DNA from: Euglena gracilis
Taxonomy: Eukaryota; Euglenida; Euglenophyceae; Euglenales
DNA: 64,000 bases
Assembly: GCA_039621445.1 (NCBI GenBank)
Contig: CP154956.1
Location: forward strand, 47,287,291-47,351,290
Direction of reading: 5' to 3'
The number at the start of each line of letters is the position of its first letter. The stretch's first letter is position 1. The notes beneath the pieces are model-generated. The model was not told the origin of the DNA. It made no database searches and saw only the letters and a list, made by a program, of their open reading frames with translations. This document shows, one piece after another, positions 30,810-43,134 of the stretch. A program made the position numbers and the translations under genes.

Positions 30810-30985
30810 CACATCTGGCCCAAAACTGGCCAGCACTTCTGGCCCAAAACTGGCCAGCACAAATGTGGCCGAAAACTGGCCAGCACATCTGGTCCAAAAA
30901 CTGGCCACCACATCTGGCCCAAAACTGGCCAGCATGTGGCCCAAAACTGGGTAGCACATTTGGCCCAAAGCTGGCCAGTTCTTTG
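30810..30985 (+). repeat. Minisatellite 'acatctggcccaaaactgg'
   Basis: About seven units of roughly 22-26 bp read 'cagcacatctggcccaaaac' + 'tggc' with small variations. ORFs on both strands are periodic because of it. Confidence 0.8.
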
Positions 30986-31394
30986 CTATGGAAAAGCAAA
31001 CAGGAACAACAACAGGAACCAGAATACACATGTTGTTGGCCGGAATGAAAGCAACTAGAGCAGTTTAGCAGGGACATGCTCAGGTCCAGATTTCCAACCT
31101 CCTTCCAATTAGTTCATTTCAAGCATGATAAGCTTCAGCATTTTTTTTGCGCGAGATCAAAGAGAAACAACAAAGAGAAAAATGTACATTCCAAAGAGAG
31201 ATTGTTGGGCAAATTAACCATACGGCTGGCATCTTAGAGTTCTCTGCACAGTCCACAAAATGCAGGTCTCTCACACTGCTTTCCGCCGGCCACCATAAAT
31301 TAAAAATACCCAGATTCGCGTTCCGCGATTTTTGAAAATTTCGATTTTTTTAAAAAACTGTCGTGTTTGTACTAGTTTCTGACCCTTTAACTTT

Positions 31395-31803
31395 TTGGCC
31401 ATCTTTCATTTCTCGCCCGTGGAGCTACACTCCGCCGGGGGGCATTAGCCCTAGGGTACGAGGCACTCGAGGTCCTCCATCTCCGACCAGGGTCTCGAAC
31501 CACCGTATCCAACGGGTGCTGTTGTCTACCTTGCAGAGCTGAAGGCCGAAGCCAGTTGACGCTACGATGCAAGGCAGGCAACCGCCGTAACACATGGTTA
31601 CGGCGCTCACCCGTCGGGCACGGTGGGACGATCCACCGATCTGTTTGCCCACCAGCAACGCCATCGGAACTTCCCGCCGTACAGCAGCCATTCTTAACCC
31701 CGCCCGGCAGCGTCGCGATGCCGTGGCTGGTCCGATCCGGGGATCGAACCCACGCGTCTGACGGATGGTACCGATCGAAGCCGGCCCTCTGTCCGCTTGA
31801 CTA
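31395..31803 (-). mobile_element. tRNA-derived SINE
   Basis: On the minus strand an RNA polymerase III A box (TAGTCAAGCGG, 31793-31803) matches TRGYNNARNNG, and about 45 bp downstream a B box (GTTCGATCC, 31741-31749) matches GWTCRANNC. The tRNA-like part ends in a CCA-like 'gatcggacca'. About 330 bp of unrelated body follow, including a second B-box-like GTTCGAGAC (near 31492) that may mark a dimeric origin. The 5' acceptor strand of a tRNA is missing, so this is not a tRNA gene. It abuts family H. Confidence 0.6.
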
Positions 31804-31970
31804 CCCCCCCCCCTTATTGCCCCCCCCCCCCTATTGTCCCTGGGCCCCGGCCGACGGGGGTTTTTTCGGCCCGGCCAATGAAATTCCTTTGGTACGGTCT
31901 TATTGTCCCCCCCCTTATTGTCCGATCGGGCCTCCCGGGGGCAGGTCGGTGGGACAATAAAGGGGGGAGG
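31804..31970 (-). repeat. Family H repeat, copy 3 (reversed)
   Basis: Reverse complement of the modules at 17813-17995, including 'ggccaatgaaattcctttgg'. Confidence 0.7.
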
Positions 31971-32234
31971 TAACGCAGGGCATGAAAAATTCGAAAAATT
32001 TTGAATTTTTCGAATTTTTCAATTGAAATGAAAAATTCCCAAAATTTCGAAATTTGCCGAACCTTGGGGGGGGGGAGGGGGGTCCCGGACCCCCCCCCCC
32101 GAGCGGCGCGCCGAGCCCCCATAACTCGGGGGGGGGGCAAAAAAACCTCAACGGTATTGCCAACGCTTCCATGGCCATCATTACCTGGCACTAATACCGA
32201 AGGGACAAATGAGCGGATTAATCACGCCACCGGA

Positions 32235-32440
32235 GCGCGACCGCACGGATTGAAACCGTGTTTGGGCCGATTTCGAGACTTTAAAAGTCTTAAATCTTCG
32301 CCCAAAACACGGTTTCAAACAAGAACAGTGTTTTGGGCCAAGGTTTTAGGGGGGCCCAGGGGCGACCGCGGCGCCTTCGGCGCCGCGGTCCCCGCCCCTG
32401 GGCTCCCCCTAACTCTTGACCCAAACACAGTTCTTGACAC
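32235..32440. repeat. Nested palindromes around 'ggcgccttcggcgcc'
   Basis: 'gaaaccgtgtttgggcc' and 'cccaaaacacggtttc' form an outer pair. A G/C-rich inner palindrome 'gggcgaccgcggcgcc...ggcgccgcggtccccgccc' follows. Confidence 0.65.
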
Positions 32441-33500
32441 AAATTCCGCCCGTAAAAAAAAAGTGTGGCATTCGCGAGGGGGGGAAAGCAGCCTCAGTAA
32501 GTAGGATTTTGGCACGGAATCAAACCCATGGCTAGTCTTCCAGAAAAATAGTTGGCAATTCCACTCATTTTGGAGAGGGAACCCTGATTTCAGTAGGAAT
32601 GCCGCAATTCTGGACTTCTTCCGCGATATTAGTGTTTAATACCGCTGGACAAAATCCGCTCAGCCTGCGTTATCGCTCGGATTAATTCCGTTCCAAAATC
32701 ACTTCGGTATTAATCCAATTGGTAAATAATCCAGAGCGGTATTTTCATCCCTTCGGTATTGCCAGAGGAGACCCGGAGGTATGGAGATGGAGGTGGCGAT
32801 AGAGGTGATTCACAAGGGAGCCCAGGCACAGGGGGGAAGGGTCCTGCGGGACCCCCTGTCGAGTTGCAAACTCAACCGGACCGTTCGAGTTCGAGGGGCG
32901 GGGTCCGGGGTCTGGTTTAACAAAAAACAATGGGGAAGCCCAGGCACAGGGGGGGTCCCGCGGGACCCCCCTGTCAAGGTCCGAACTCAACCACCCGAAC
33001 TCGACTGCCAGCGTCCAAGGACGGAGAGGTTTTGACCTCCACCTCAACCTCCATCCAGCCCGGGCGCACTTACCACAAGGATGCACAGATCCTCGTCTGC
33101 TGTGCCAACCCCGCAGAGAGGCACCAGGGGGGCAGTCCAATTGGATTACCATGTCTCCAATATGTGTCTAAGAAAATATTTTATTTGACACTGTTTTTTT
33201 TTCTGTTTTCGACTCTTTGTTCTTTTTCACTTCTCTCTCATCAGATCCCTGCAAATGAGCAGATGGCGACACATAATTACGTTGACAAATTAATGTATGC
33301 TTGCCGCATCTTGACACAAATCACCCTCTTCCTCCTCCAGACTTGAAGCTTCTGCAAGGTTTGAAGAGAAATTCCATGCTGCCAAAGGTTTGTTGTGGAT
33401 GTTCGGTGTACTGGTCCAAAATTACACTGGCTTTCCAAGCACAAGTGGCCAATGTGGCCAATGGTGGTTGTCGCCACATGGTCACCCAGCTGGTGTTTTT
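32441..33500. other. Unassigned stretch with palindromes, no supported gene
   Basis: Contains two 'gcccaggcacagggggg' modules with the palindrome 'gggggtcccgcgggaccccc' (32815-32980). A strong-looking 3' splice signal ends at 33244, but no matching donor was found for the open segment behind it. Confidence 0.35.
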
Positions 33501-33839
33501 CTTTTTTTTTGAAACAAAATGTTCACGTTACCATGCCCCCCCCCCTCCCCCGAGCTATTCCCGTCCCTGGGACCCTTTACGGCCCAATGGGAACAGTACG
33601 GGGGGGGGAACAGCTCGGGGGGGGGACCTAGGTCCCCCCCCAAGCTGTTCCCATACCCAAACCTCGGGCAACCCAAAAGGGGTAATTTTTGGCAATTGTT
33701 TTGGATGTTCAGGCTTCTATATCGAGAAAGGTGGGGGGGGCCGCTTTTGTCCGGAGCGGAGCGGAGGACAAAGGCAGCCACCCCCCCCCCACCCGCCTTA
33801 GGACAAAGCCGGCCACCATTTTTTTTGCACTACCCCCCC

Positions 33840-34145
33840 CCCACTTCTAGAGATTTAAGCCCCCCCTGAAAAAAACTTTTGTCTAAATCACCCCAACGCC
33901 AGTCAAAACCCACCCAAATGGCTCCAAAACCCCCCAATCGGGGGTGAATATGCAAAAACTTGGGGGAAAAATGCCCATTTTGGGCCACTTTTGGCAAAAG
34001 AACACCTCTCCCCATTGGATTATCAATATAATGGCAAAATTTTGCACACAAAAAGGACTTAGCCCTCCAAGTATGTTGCCAACATAGAAGGGTTTTTTTT
34101 ATTTGAGGGGGAGGGTGCGGGGGGGGGGCGGAGCCCCCCCCCCCG
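33840..34145 (-). mobile_element. Element A, internal fragment (copy 3)
   Basis: Reverse complement of the interior right of the 110-bp array in A1 (about 6985-7200), followed by one array-like unit with 'ggcggagcccccccc'. The long TIRs are absent. Confidence 0.6.
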
Positions 34146-34329
34146 CCTACAGGAATAGCTCACAATCATAGCACTTTTACAAAGAACTTCCCAAAAAAAA
34201 AGTGCTCAAAAATCGACGTTTTTGGGACGTTTTCAAAAATTGGTTTTTGGCAAAGGTGCTTCAATTGGCTGGGTTTTTTGGGGGCTTGGTAATTGTGGGT
34301 TGGGTTGTTAGCAAGGTTGGTCAATTTCT

Positions 34330-34840
34330 ACATATAAATCAACCGACACTAACAGTTTCAGCGGGGGTCAATTTTTGGGCTCGGCGCCTTCGGCACCAAG
34401 TGCAAGTGGCCACTTTGAGGGGGGGGGAACCAAATTTGCTCAGAAATTTTGGCTATTCTGAGGGGGGGGGGGCACTTTGAGGGGGGGGGTGAGGGTAATG
34501 TCGGTCGATTTCGAAGGCGGCGCCCGAGAATGTCGGTCGATTTCCAAGAGGGCGCCCGTCAGTGTCTAACGGTTTCCAAGAAGGCGCCCGTTAATGTGCC
34601 AAAAACCACTTTTTTTTGGCAATATCTCCGTCCAGGCGGTTCGGTCGAATGAATTTCAAGACAGGCGTGCGGGCCCAGTAAAATACGTTTCAGAAAAATC
34701 GACTGACACTAATGGTTTCAGCAGGGGCGCCGGGCGGCTTGCCTCGCTCGCTCGCGCCCGGCGCCCCTGCGAGTGGCCGTTTTGGGGTCCCGTGGTGCCT
34801 GGAGGGTGGCCACTTTGAGGGGGGGGGGTGAGGGTAACAA
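34330..34840. repeat. Families F and G mixed, with stem-loops
   Basis: F modules (34360-34500) lead into a three-unit G array (34499-34590), a G terminus ('aagacaggcgtgcgggccca', near 34660) and G/C palindromes 'gcaggggcgccgggc' at 34725-34770. An inverted F start module follows. Confidence 0.65.
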
Positions 34841-35339
34841 ATGTAAATGTCTCGGAAATCGACCGACCTTTTTTTGTGCGTGTTTATGTGTTTCATTTTC
34901 TTTCGTTTTCAATTCCTGTCAACTCGCATCTCCCAAAGAGCAGTAGCCTGGTTCTAACCTACAGTGCTTTGAACAGCACTATTCAAACTGTTTTCCTAAT
35001 GGGATCCCCACCCATTGGTATTTTGCACAGCCAAAGGAAAAACCAATGAAGCCAGAAAAGGGGAACCCCCTTTTTTGTTTGTTTGCTTTTTTCTTTTGTT
35101 TTGTTTGAAGTTCTGCATCACTCACATAGCTCAGTGGCTTTGAATCGACAAGAAAAGGAAACTGTCATCTTTGACCTCTGACCGAAGAAATTCATTCTGA
35201 CCAGTCCAAAACGCTCCCTGAACCCCATAGTGCCCAAAATTTCGAAAAAAAAATGAAAACTCCAAAATGTGCAAAATTTCATTGATTCCCAATTCCTAAT
35301 TCCCAATTCCCAATTCCCAATTCCCAATCTGACCAGCAA

Positions 35340-35475
35340 CGTATTTCAATGTCTTGGAAATCGACCGACATTCTCGGGCGCCGTCTTGGAAATCGACCGA
35401 CAACAGTTTCAGCCTGAAATCCGTTAATGTCTGTAGAATTTCAAGACAGGCATCGGGCCCAGAAAATCGGTGATA
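35340..35475 (-). repeat. Family G terminus, further copy
   Basis: 'ttggaaatcgaccgacattc' units and the terminus 'caagacaggcatcgggccca' in reverse orientation. Confidence 0.6.
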
Positions 35476-35854
35476 AGTCAAATAATCTTTCCATCGTCAC
35501 TTGCGGCCGCTGACACAGGATGCAAGAATCCTCCTTTTGCGGGTGAACTGCATTGATAAAAGTTGCATTCGGTTACAAACAAGAAGTTTCTGTTTGGACC
35601 TGAAAAATGGTCTTGTCTTTTTGTGCTTGTGATCAAGGGTGGAAACCATTTTTGGGCTGCTGCTGTTTTGCCTGTTGGACCGTTTTGATTTGCCTTATTG
35701 TTGGTTGTAATTTCCTTGGGCATGGACAGGAGTCATGGATTACAGGAGTCATGGATTGTTGTCAGCCTTCAGGGAGTGCCCTAAAGGCTGACAACATATT
35801 TTTCATTAACCCGGGCGTTGGGGGGGGGGTAGATCTGGCAGGGGGGGGGGAAAT

Positions 35855-36545
35855 TGCACCGTGCAATTTTTGCAATTTTGTGCAATTTTCGATTTTCCCG
35901 AAATGTGCAATTTTTTGCAATTTTGTGCAATTAATTGCACATGGCCCAGGACATTCTGTTTTGGAAAGTGTCAGTTTTTGATGCAATTGAGAACTTACCG
36001 GTTTTTTTTTTGCTGGAGGTATTGCAAAAACTGGCTCCTACACTGGACATTTACACCCCCCCCACCCCTAACCCCCCCCCCCACACTTGACCAGTGTAGG
36101 AGCCAGTTTTTGCAATATGCGGGTAGCAGGGGTAGTTTTTGCTGGGAAACTGATGTGCGCAGTGAAAATTTCCGTTCAAAGGCTGTTTATTGTTGGTTTA
36201 CGTCAGTTTTCAAACCCAATCGGCCAACTGGCAAAGGAGCAATAGGCGTTCTACAAACAGGTTCGTATTTTGTGCCTTGGTAATTTCTAAGTATGAATGG
36301 TTGTGTCTTCCACTGGATGATGAACAAATTCAGGATGAATGGCGTAAGTGTTGCCATGGCATATTGCCACGGCTGATTGTGTTGCAACTTTTTTGGGCGA
36401 ACCGACCAGGTAAAATTGGCAGAATATGCAGCCTTTCTGGTTTCTGGTATGGCTTTTCTGGTGTGTGCAATTTTGTGAAATTTTGTGCAATTTTGTGCAA
36501 TTTTGTGCAATTTTTTGCACTGCATTTTTCGACCTCCCGATGTGC
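35855..36545. repeat. Two 'ttttgtgcaa' minisatellites flanking a 26-bp inverted repeat
   Basis: Arrays of 'gcaattttgtgcaatttt' lie at 35855-35945 and 36462-36540. Between them, 36021-36046 and 36091-36116 are a perfect 26-bp inverted pair ('attgcaaaaactggctccta...') around a C-run. Confidence 0.75.
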
Positions 36546-36587
36546 AATTTCTCCCCCCCCCCTGGATCTGGCCTGGGGGGGGGGAGT

Positions 36588-36842
36588 GGGCCGACCTTAG
36601 GTCGGCCCACAGTCGCCAAAGGTCGCCAAAGGTCGCCCTTGGTCGATGCCAAAAAATGCGCGCCCAGGCAAATTAGCGCAACATGCACACAAAAGGAGTT
36701 ACACACACAAGGGATTTTGTTATTTTAGGGCCGCCGAACAGTTGCCTGCGCCGCTACAATGCAAAAAAACTGAGTAGGAAATACCCATAGCGACCTTTGG
36801 CGACCTTTGGCGACCGTGGGCCGACCTAAGGTCGGCCCACTA
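36588..36842. mobile_element. Foldback element with palindromic ends
   Basis: Left 'gggccgaccttaggtcggcc' + 'cacagtcgccaaaggtcgcc' is mirrored at the right by 'gcgacctttggcgacc' + 'gtgggccgacctaaggtcgg'. The ends are themselves palindromes. No coding capacity. Confidence 0.7.
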
Positions 36843-37639
36843 CCCCAGGCCAGATCTGGGATCCCGGGGGTTGGCCCTTCGATTTTTCAATCTGAGCATG
36901 GAAGAAATCATGTAAAATTTGCGCAAATATATGGTTCCAGCTCCCAGGAAACTCATTTTTTTCTGTGGCGCTCCCCCTCGAAGTCGAAATCGGGTCCAGG
37001 GGTGGGGAATATTATTTGGAGGGGGAAATACTATTTGGGGGTTACTCTTCCAGGGTCGTTCTCTCCCTCCGTTGTGAGATGAGTTTCCAGCATTCACATT
37101 GTGCATCAAAACTGGAAACACATTATAATATATACGTCGCGTAACTGTCGCGCAAATGCGCAATGGTCACTCATATTTAGAAGGCAGCCCAAAACTGCTG
37201 CCCCCCCCCCCCAGGGCGCTAGTGGATAATCCGGGGGGGGGGTACTCAGACCCACCAGGCCAAAAGAAGAGAACCGACCCCCTCCTAACCTAATCCTGAC
37301 CCTCACCCAAACCCCCAAACCCTGCGGTCTCGCAATGAATTGCCACCTGTCTCAAAAATTTTGTCATTTTCTCAACATATGATTGCAATCTTCTCAAAAA
37401 CAATTGCCACTTGTCTCAAAATAAAACGTCAAACCTTTTTGCATAGTTTAAATTTGACGTTGGGTTCTTTCTCATTCCAAAATCGTGCTTTTTGGACCTG
37501 TTTTTTTGGACCCTCCTGCGTGAGGATGTTTCGGCGTGAGGATGTTTCAGCCAAATTTTTGGGCGAAAATCCCAAAACTAGATCCCCCCCTGGGGATTTT
37601 GAAATTTGGATTGGACCCCAAACCATTCAAGAAAAACAC

Positions 37640-37813
37640 ACAGGGGACTCGGTTCCATGCATCGGTTGCCCATCCCATGACCTCCTCCCTTGATGGCTTC
37701 CTTCCGGTGTCAGAGTCAGTGATAGTTGATGTGTGTTTTGCACAGAGGCCTTGAACAAGTGGTTTACGTGCACATCCATCACCCGGGGGTGGGACAGTAC
37801 CCAAAGCTGACAC
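37640..37813 (-). pseudogene. Unknown coding-like remnant with Cys pairs
   Basis: The minus reading contains 'GDGCARKPLVQGLCAKHTS' and 'SREEVMGWATDAWNRVP', protein-like in composition and with Cys/His spacing that might bind zinc. I cannot assign a family. It is in frame only between low-complexity flanks. Confidence 0.3.
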
Positions 37814-38560
37814 CCCCTGTTATGGGCTGGCCCCAGGGTTGTTAAAAGAAGCCCGATGGGTGGGTGACAAAGTGTTTGTTTATATGTATTTATCGCATTT
37901 TTTTTGACGCATTTTGCGAACCAAGAAAATATGTGATGTCCGACTGCAGCTGAACAACACTTGTGCAGCCCCCCTGGAATGATAATGATACCTGACCCAT
38001 TTTATTTCAACCAGTCCAAGAGCATTTGGTCCCTGTGCAGGGCGTAACTTAGAAAATTTGACCCCACCTGGGAGTCCATCCAGCCGGCAGCCTTTTTTCC
38101 AGCCAGGGACCCCCCTCCCCTCCTCAAGGAATTTAATTTATGGATTTTTCGCTTTTGGGAGGTGCAAAAATAATCAAAAATATAAAAAAAATGGGCTGGA
38201 AAAGGGCTGGTCGGGGCTAATTTGGGATCAAAAAGTAATAATAATTGACAGTTTTTTTGGACAATTTTTTTCCAGTTTCGACCCCGGGTCGGACCCAGTT
38301 CTAGCCCGGGACTCCTCGGGGGGGGGGGTCAGCCAGCAGCCTTTTCAGCGCGAAATTTTCCAGCCTCTGAGCTGGACCCCTGGGGGGGGGGGGGTCGTTA
38401 AAAAACGATGGTCATTGTGGGCTGAATACAAATCAACCAACAGCAGCTGTTTCTTCTTTTCAAAATTGAATGTCTTTGTGCACCAATGCAAGAACAGCTC
38501 GCCTGTCATCCAACCGTTGTTTTGTTAGACGTCTGGGCCAGGCTGTATTTTAGTCGGGTG
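37814..38560. other. Unassigned stretch, no supported gene
   Basis: Duplicated blocks 'ggggggggtcagccagcagc' near 38110 and 38330 and a G-run; nothing else recognised. Confidence 0.35.
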
Positions 38561-38569
38561 CCGACCCCA

Positions 38570-38830
38570 CCCCGGGGGGGGGGTGCCTGCCTGGGCAGGC
38601 ACCCCAAGGCACTCCAAATCCGACCCCCCCCGGGGGGGGGGGTAGGGCACACGGCCAAAAGTGCCCTAGCACAACCCCGGCGCCAAAGGCGCTGGGGAGC
38701 CAAAAATGGCCTATTTTCAAAGGAATGTGCCCGGGCACAGGCCGAAATCCGACCCCCCCCCGGGGGGGGGTAGTGCCTGCCTGGGCAGGCACTCACAGGC
38801 ACTCCGGACCCCCCCCTCCCCCGGGGTTGG
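38570..38830. repeat. Palindrome cluster 'gtgcctgcctgggcaggcac'
   Basis: Perfect 20-bp palindromes at about 38583 and 38773 alternate with 'aatccgaccccccccc' / G-run pairs and 'gcgccaaaggcgc'. Confidence 0.75.
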
Positions 38831-39264
38831 TAAAAAACAGCCTGGTCTGGGCTTCATAATCCAGATTTCCTGCAGCACTTTTGCACCTGCTTTTCCACCC
38901 TTCCAGCTTTCCTCCCTTGAACAAGAGGCTCCTCTTTTGAACCAATAGGACCTTCCCCATTTCGTCAACAATCAGGTGGGCCGAACAGGAACACAGTGAA
39001 TTGACATTACATCCACAGGAGCCTCCCCCCCAATTGTCCCCTCCCCCTTATTGGCCATGAGCCAAATTGGGGGGGGGTGAGGGGCAGTAAAAGTTCTTTT
39101 CAAAAAAATATCGTAAAACGTTTTTTGTGGCTTTTTTTTGTCAAAGAAACGCCATTTTTCACGTTTTTTTTTTTAAAAAAAAGCCTCCTCCATCCCTCTG
39201 TGTCACCTTTATGTCAAATCCTGAGGGGTGGCTCAATGAAGGAAAATTCTCTATATCGAGAATT

Positions 39265-40085
39265 GTGTCCTAGACGCCGGTTTGGGCGTGAAGCCGGCGT
39301 CCTGGAGACAGGTCCTGAAACCATGTCTTGGGGGGCTCCGGCTTCATGCCCGAACTGGCGTCCAGAAGTGCGAAATCTACCACATTCGATCGGCGACCAA
39401 TTCCGACCAAAATCGCTCAAAAGTGGCCCAAACGTGGGTATTTGGGGCGAAATTGGCGATTACTTGAATCCATGTTTCCCCATCAATCAAAAGCTCTTGT
39501 CAAGGGCTTTTGACAGATGGCCACAAAATTCGGCCATAAATGTACAGAGCTCTTATTTTTCAGCGATTGTGAATTCCAAAATTTGACATCTCAATTTGTC
39601 AAATCCCAAAGTTCAGGCACCATATAGGACATCAATGGAACGCTCTCCCCAAGAACTTTCGCCTGGTACCCACAGAACTCAGCCACACCGTACACCGCTC
39701 TGAAAATCGGTGTTCTGACCCTCTTTGCAAATTAGAAATTCCAATGATTCACCTGCCATGTTGCCCCTTGATCGAAAGGTCTTCTCAAGGGCTTTCAGCA
39801 GATGGCCTTAGATTTCAGCTATGCTGCATGGTATTCTATTTCAAAAATTCCCCAAAATTGGCCAAAGGGGATTCATGACACAAAACAATTCATGACACAA
39901 ACCACCAATTTCTGGCTGAAGATTCCCAAAAGCTGCTCAGATATGTTTACCACACGTGTACAAGCATTTTTGGACACTTTTTGGCATTTTTTTGGGTCCC
40001 CCAAGACGCCGGCTTCATTCCCGAACCGGCGTCCTAGACACCAGTTCGGGTGTGAAGCCGGAACCCCTAGACACGGTTTCAACCA
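39265..40085. repeat. Repeated 'gacgccggtttgggcgtgaa' segment pair
   Basis: Blocks 39268-39370 and 40005-40080 both pair 'gcgtgaagccggcgtcc' with 'ggctccggcttcatgcccga' in inverted order. The DNA between carries a duplicated 'caagggcttt...cagatggcc' block. Confidence 0.55.
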
Positions 40086-40525
40086 AAGGAATGTACATGG
40101 AAAATTTAGAAATTGGCCATGACAACTTTCGAAACCACCAACCAAGATAATTGTTCTTTCCTAACCTGTTTCGGATGTGTATTGATGCAAACTTGCAATT
40201 TTTTTGCTGGCAGTGGCTGAAAACTCCACTCCCTCCCCCGAAAATTTCCCCCTGAAATCGTCCTGATTTTGGCGGTTCTACCTTATGCTTCCAGGGGTCC
40301 GAACCCCCCCTGAAACAGCCCGGTCCCCCAAAAAAAGTCAACAAAGGCGCGAGGCAAGAGGTTTTGGAAGGAAGTCTTTTTTTATACATGCCGTGGTAGC
40401 GCAGCTTCGCCAGCGGCATGGCCCCCGGAGTAGGACTTTGGCCTTTTTGATTTTTTGTCCTTGTGAACCATCATCGGTGCTCTTTATTTGGGCCTCACCT
40501 CCGGTCCAGGACTTTTTCCCCGGTT

Positions 40526-40526
<1 letters not shown>

Positions 40527-40550
<24 letters not shown>
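40527..40550 (+). repeat. (GT)12 microsatellite
   Basis: Twelve uninterrupted GT units, followed by GCGCGCG. Confidence 0.95.
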
Positions 40551-40558
<8 letters not shown>

Positions 40559-41810
40559 ATTCGCGCACCAGCAGGTGCTCTGTCCATGGTTCTTTGTGAG
40601 GCGGACGGGGCTTGAGCTCCCAGGGGCCCGAAAATTCCCCCCCTGAAATCATCCTGAAAAATGCGGCCCTGGGGGGTAGTTTTCAGCCACTGCCTGCAGG
40701 CATTTAGTGGGTTTTATGGCTTTATGGCTTTATTTTTTAGTTCAATTTTATGACATCTTATGGGCTCCACAACCTAGAGTGGGGGGGTGCTGTCCAGTCG
40801 ATCGATTAGTCGACCAACCAGGTGGTCGGTCGCTCAATTTTCAATTTCTTTTGTGTGCAACTGTTCAGAGGGCCCCAAAATGAAAAATCCCTTGTGTTTA
40901 AATGCAATGTAAATAAATGCAAATAACTATGGCAAAGTTACCCCATGACCCGTGGGGTGGCCTGGAGGCCCAGTAGTGGATTCTGGGGGTACCTCTTCAA
41001 TGGCAATGACGTAGACTGGGGGGGGGTAGTGGGTAATCGGCCGACTAGTCGGCCGACTACCCAATTGGTCGGCCGACTAGGCCTGGTCGGCAGCTAGCCG
41101 GCGAGACGGGGTGGGGGGGGGGTAGTGGGTAGTCGGCCGACCAGTCGGCGAAGCACCCACTGTAATGTACTAACGGGGTCAAGTTTGCCGCCGACTTTTA
41201 AGCACCCCCCGTGTGTACAAATTCCTAAGCAGACTGGTCGGCGGACGAAAAAATGGTCTCTGTCTGGTCCCAATCAACCACCAATGGTCCAGGTGGGGCC
41301 AAATGAGTACCCTGCACCAGCTTGATCACCCACAGATGAAAATGCATGGTCGGTGGGGGTCAGGGGCGGTAGGTAGCCCCCCCCCCCGCCCATGTCGAAA
41401 TGGCACACAAAAAAGGACTTTGCCCATAAGATTTTCCATATGGTGGCAAGGAAAACCTGGTCAAAATGACCCACAAGTGGCACACAAAAAAAGGACTTTG
41501 GCCCCAAGAATTTTGCCAACATGAAGGAATTATTTTTTTTTTTGGGGGGGGGGGGGGGGGGCGGTAGCCCCCCCCCCCCCCACGAGGAGGCCGTAGGCCG
41601 ACTGAGTTCGCACTAAAAATACATTGCCCCACTTAACGACGTTATTTTCACAGAAAATAGCCCAATTTGAGGTTTGGGTGGGGGTGGAGTGGGGAGTTTT
41701 TTTTCCCCTGCCCCCTCAGATACAAAAAAAACTTTAATTTCTAAAAGATTTTCATGCAATCCTTGTCTATCAGCGGTACTTTACCCCTTTGGAGTCCCAC
41801 CAACCCCAAC

Positions 41811-41811
<1 letters not shown>

Positions 41812-41851
<40 letters not shown>
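41812..41851 (+). repeat. Uninterrupted 40-nt poly-C tract
   Basis: Forty consecutive C bases. The complementary strand is a G-run able to form G-quadruplexes. Exact length is prone to assembly and sequencing error. Confidence 0.85.
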
Positions 41852-41853
<2 letters not shown>

Positions 41854-42709
41854 CCACCAATTGGCGAGTGCGAACTCAGTCGGCCTACGGCCTCCTCGCG
41901 GGAGGGGGGGGGGCTACCGCCCCACCCCCCCTCAAATAACGAAATCCCTTCATGTTGGCAAAATTCTCGGGTGGCAAAGTCCTTTTTTGTTTGCCATTTG
42001 TGGGTCATTTTGACCGGGTTTTTGCCACCATATGGGGTAACATTTGGCTAATAAGTGGTGGTGACTTTTCTCCCAAATTTTTGCATATTCACCCCCGATT
42101 GGGGGTTTCTCAAGCCATTTGGGCGGGTTTCCACCCACTTTGGGATGATTTAAACAATGTTTTTTTTCCAGGGGGGGGCTTAAAAGTCCCCCGCCCCCCC
42201 CCCCAACCACCAATTGTCGAGTGCGAACTCAGTCGGCCTACGGCCTCCTCGCGGGGGGGGGGGGGCTACCGCCCCCCACCCCCCTCAAATAACGAAATCC
42301 CTTCATGTTGGCAAAATTCTCGGGTGGCAAAGTCCTCTTTTGTTTGCCATTTGTGGGTCATTTTGACCGGGTTTTGCCACCATATGGGGTAACATTTGGC
42401 TAATAAGTGGTGGTGACTTTTCTCCCAAATTTTTGCATATTCACCCCCGATTGGGGGTTTCTCAAGCCATTTGGGCGGGTTTCCACCCACTTTGGGATGA
42501 TTTAAACAATGTTTTTTTTTCCAGGGGGGGGCTTAAAAGTCGGCGGACTTGACCCGTTAGTACATTACAGTGGGTGCTTCGCCGACTGGTCGGCCGACTA
42601 CCCACTACCCCCCCCCCCCACCCCGTCTCGCCGACTAGCTACCGGCCAGGCCTAGTTGGCCGACCAATTGGGTAGTCGGCCGACTATTCTGCCGACTACC
42701 CACTACCCC

Positions 42710-43134
42710 CAGGGTTCGATATAAGGAGGGCGTACATGGTTTAGGTGGGGGGGGGGCCCCCCCACCCCCCCCCCCCTCCTGGCCCGCAGGGGGGGTCCAG
42801 ACCACCCCCCCCCACCTGCAAGGGGGGTCCAGACCGACCCTGGGGGGGGGTACCCGGGACCCCCCCCAAAAAGGGTCAATTTTTCCCTCCGGCGCTTTGC
42901 GCCGAAAATTTTTTGCATTTTTGGCCAATTTTTGCCCAAAAAGTGTCCAAAATGGCACTTTTGGTCGATTTGGGGGGTCAAAAATTTTCGGCCTGGCGCT
43001 TCGCGCCAAGCCGAAAATTGGTCACCCTGACCGCGCCACTGTTTAGGTGGGGGGGGGGGTGTCCCCCCCCCCCCTTGCCCGCAGGGGGGGGGGGTCCGGA
43101 CCCCCCCCCCCTCCTCTCCTTATATCGAACCCTG
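42710..43134. mobile_element. hAT-type MITE E, copy 1
   Basis: The 19-bp ends CAGGGTTCGATATAAGGAG are perfect inverted repeats (42710-42728 and 43116-43134). The 8-mer ACTACCCC flanks both sides (42702-42709 and 43135-43142). It interrupts the right end of element A2, so it is younger. Interior hairpins such as 'ggcgcttcgcgcc' but no ORF. Confidence 0.9.

Noticed and set aside
31721-31803. Functional tRNA gene
   Set aside because: The 5' acceptor strand that would pair with the CCA end is missing and the T stem is imperfect, so it was called a SINE head.
41754-41939. Poly-proline ORF
   Set aside because: It comes from the 40-base poly-C tract and has no other content.
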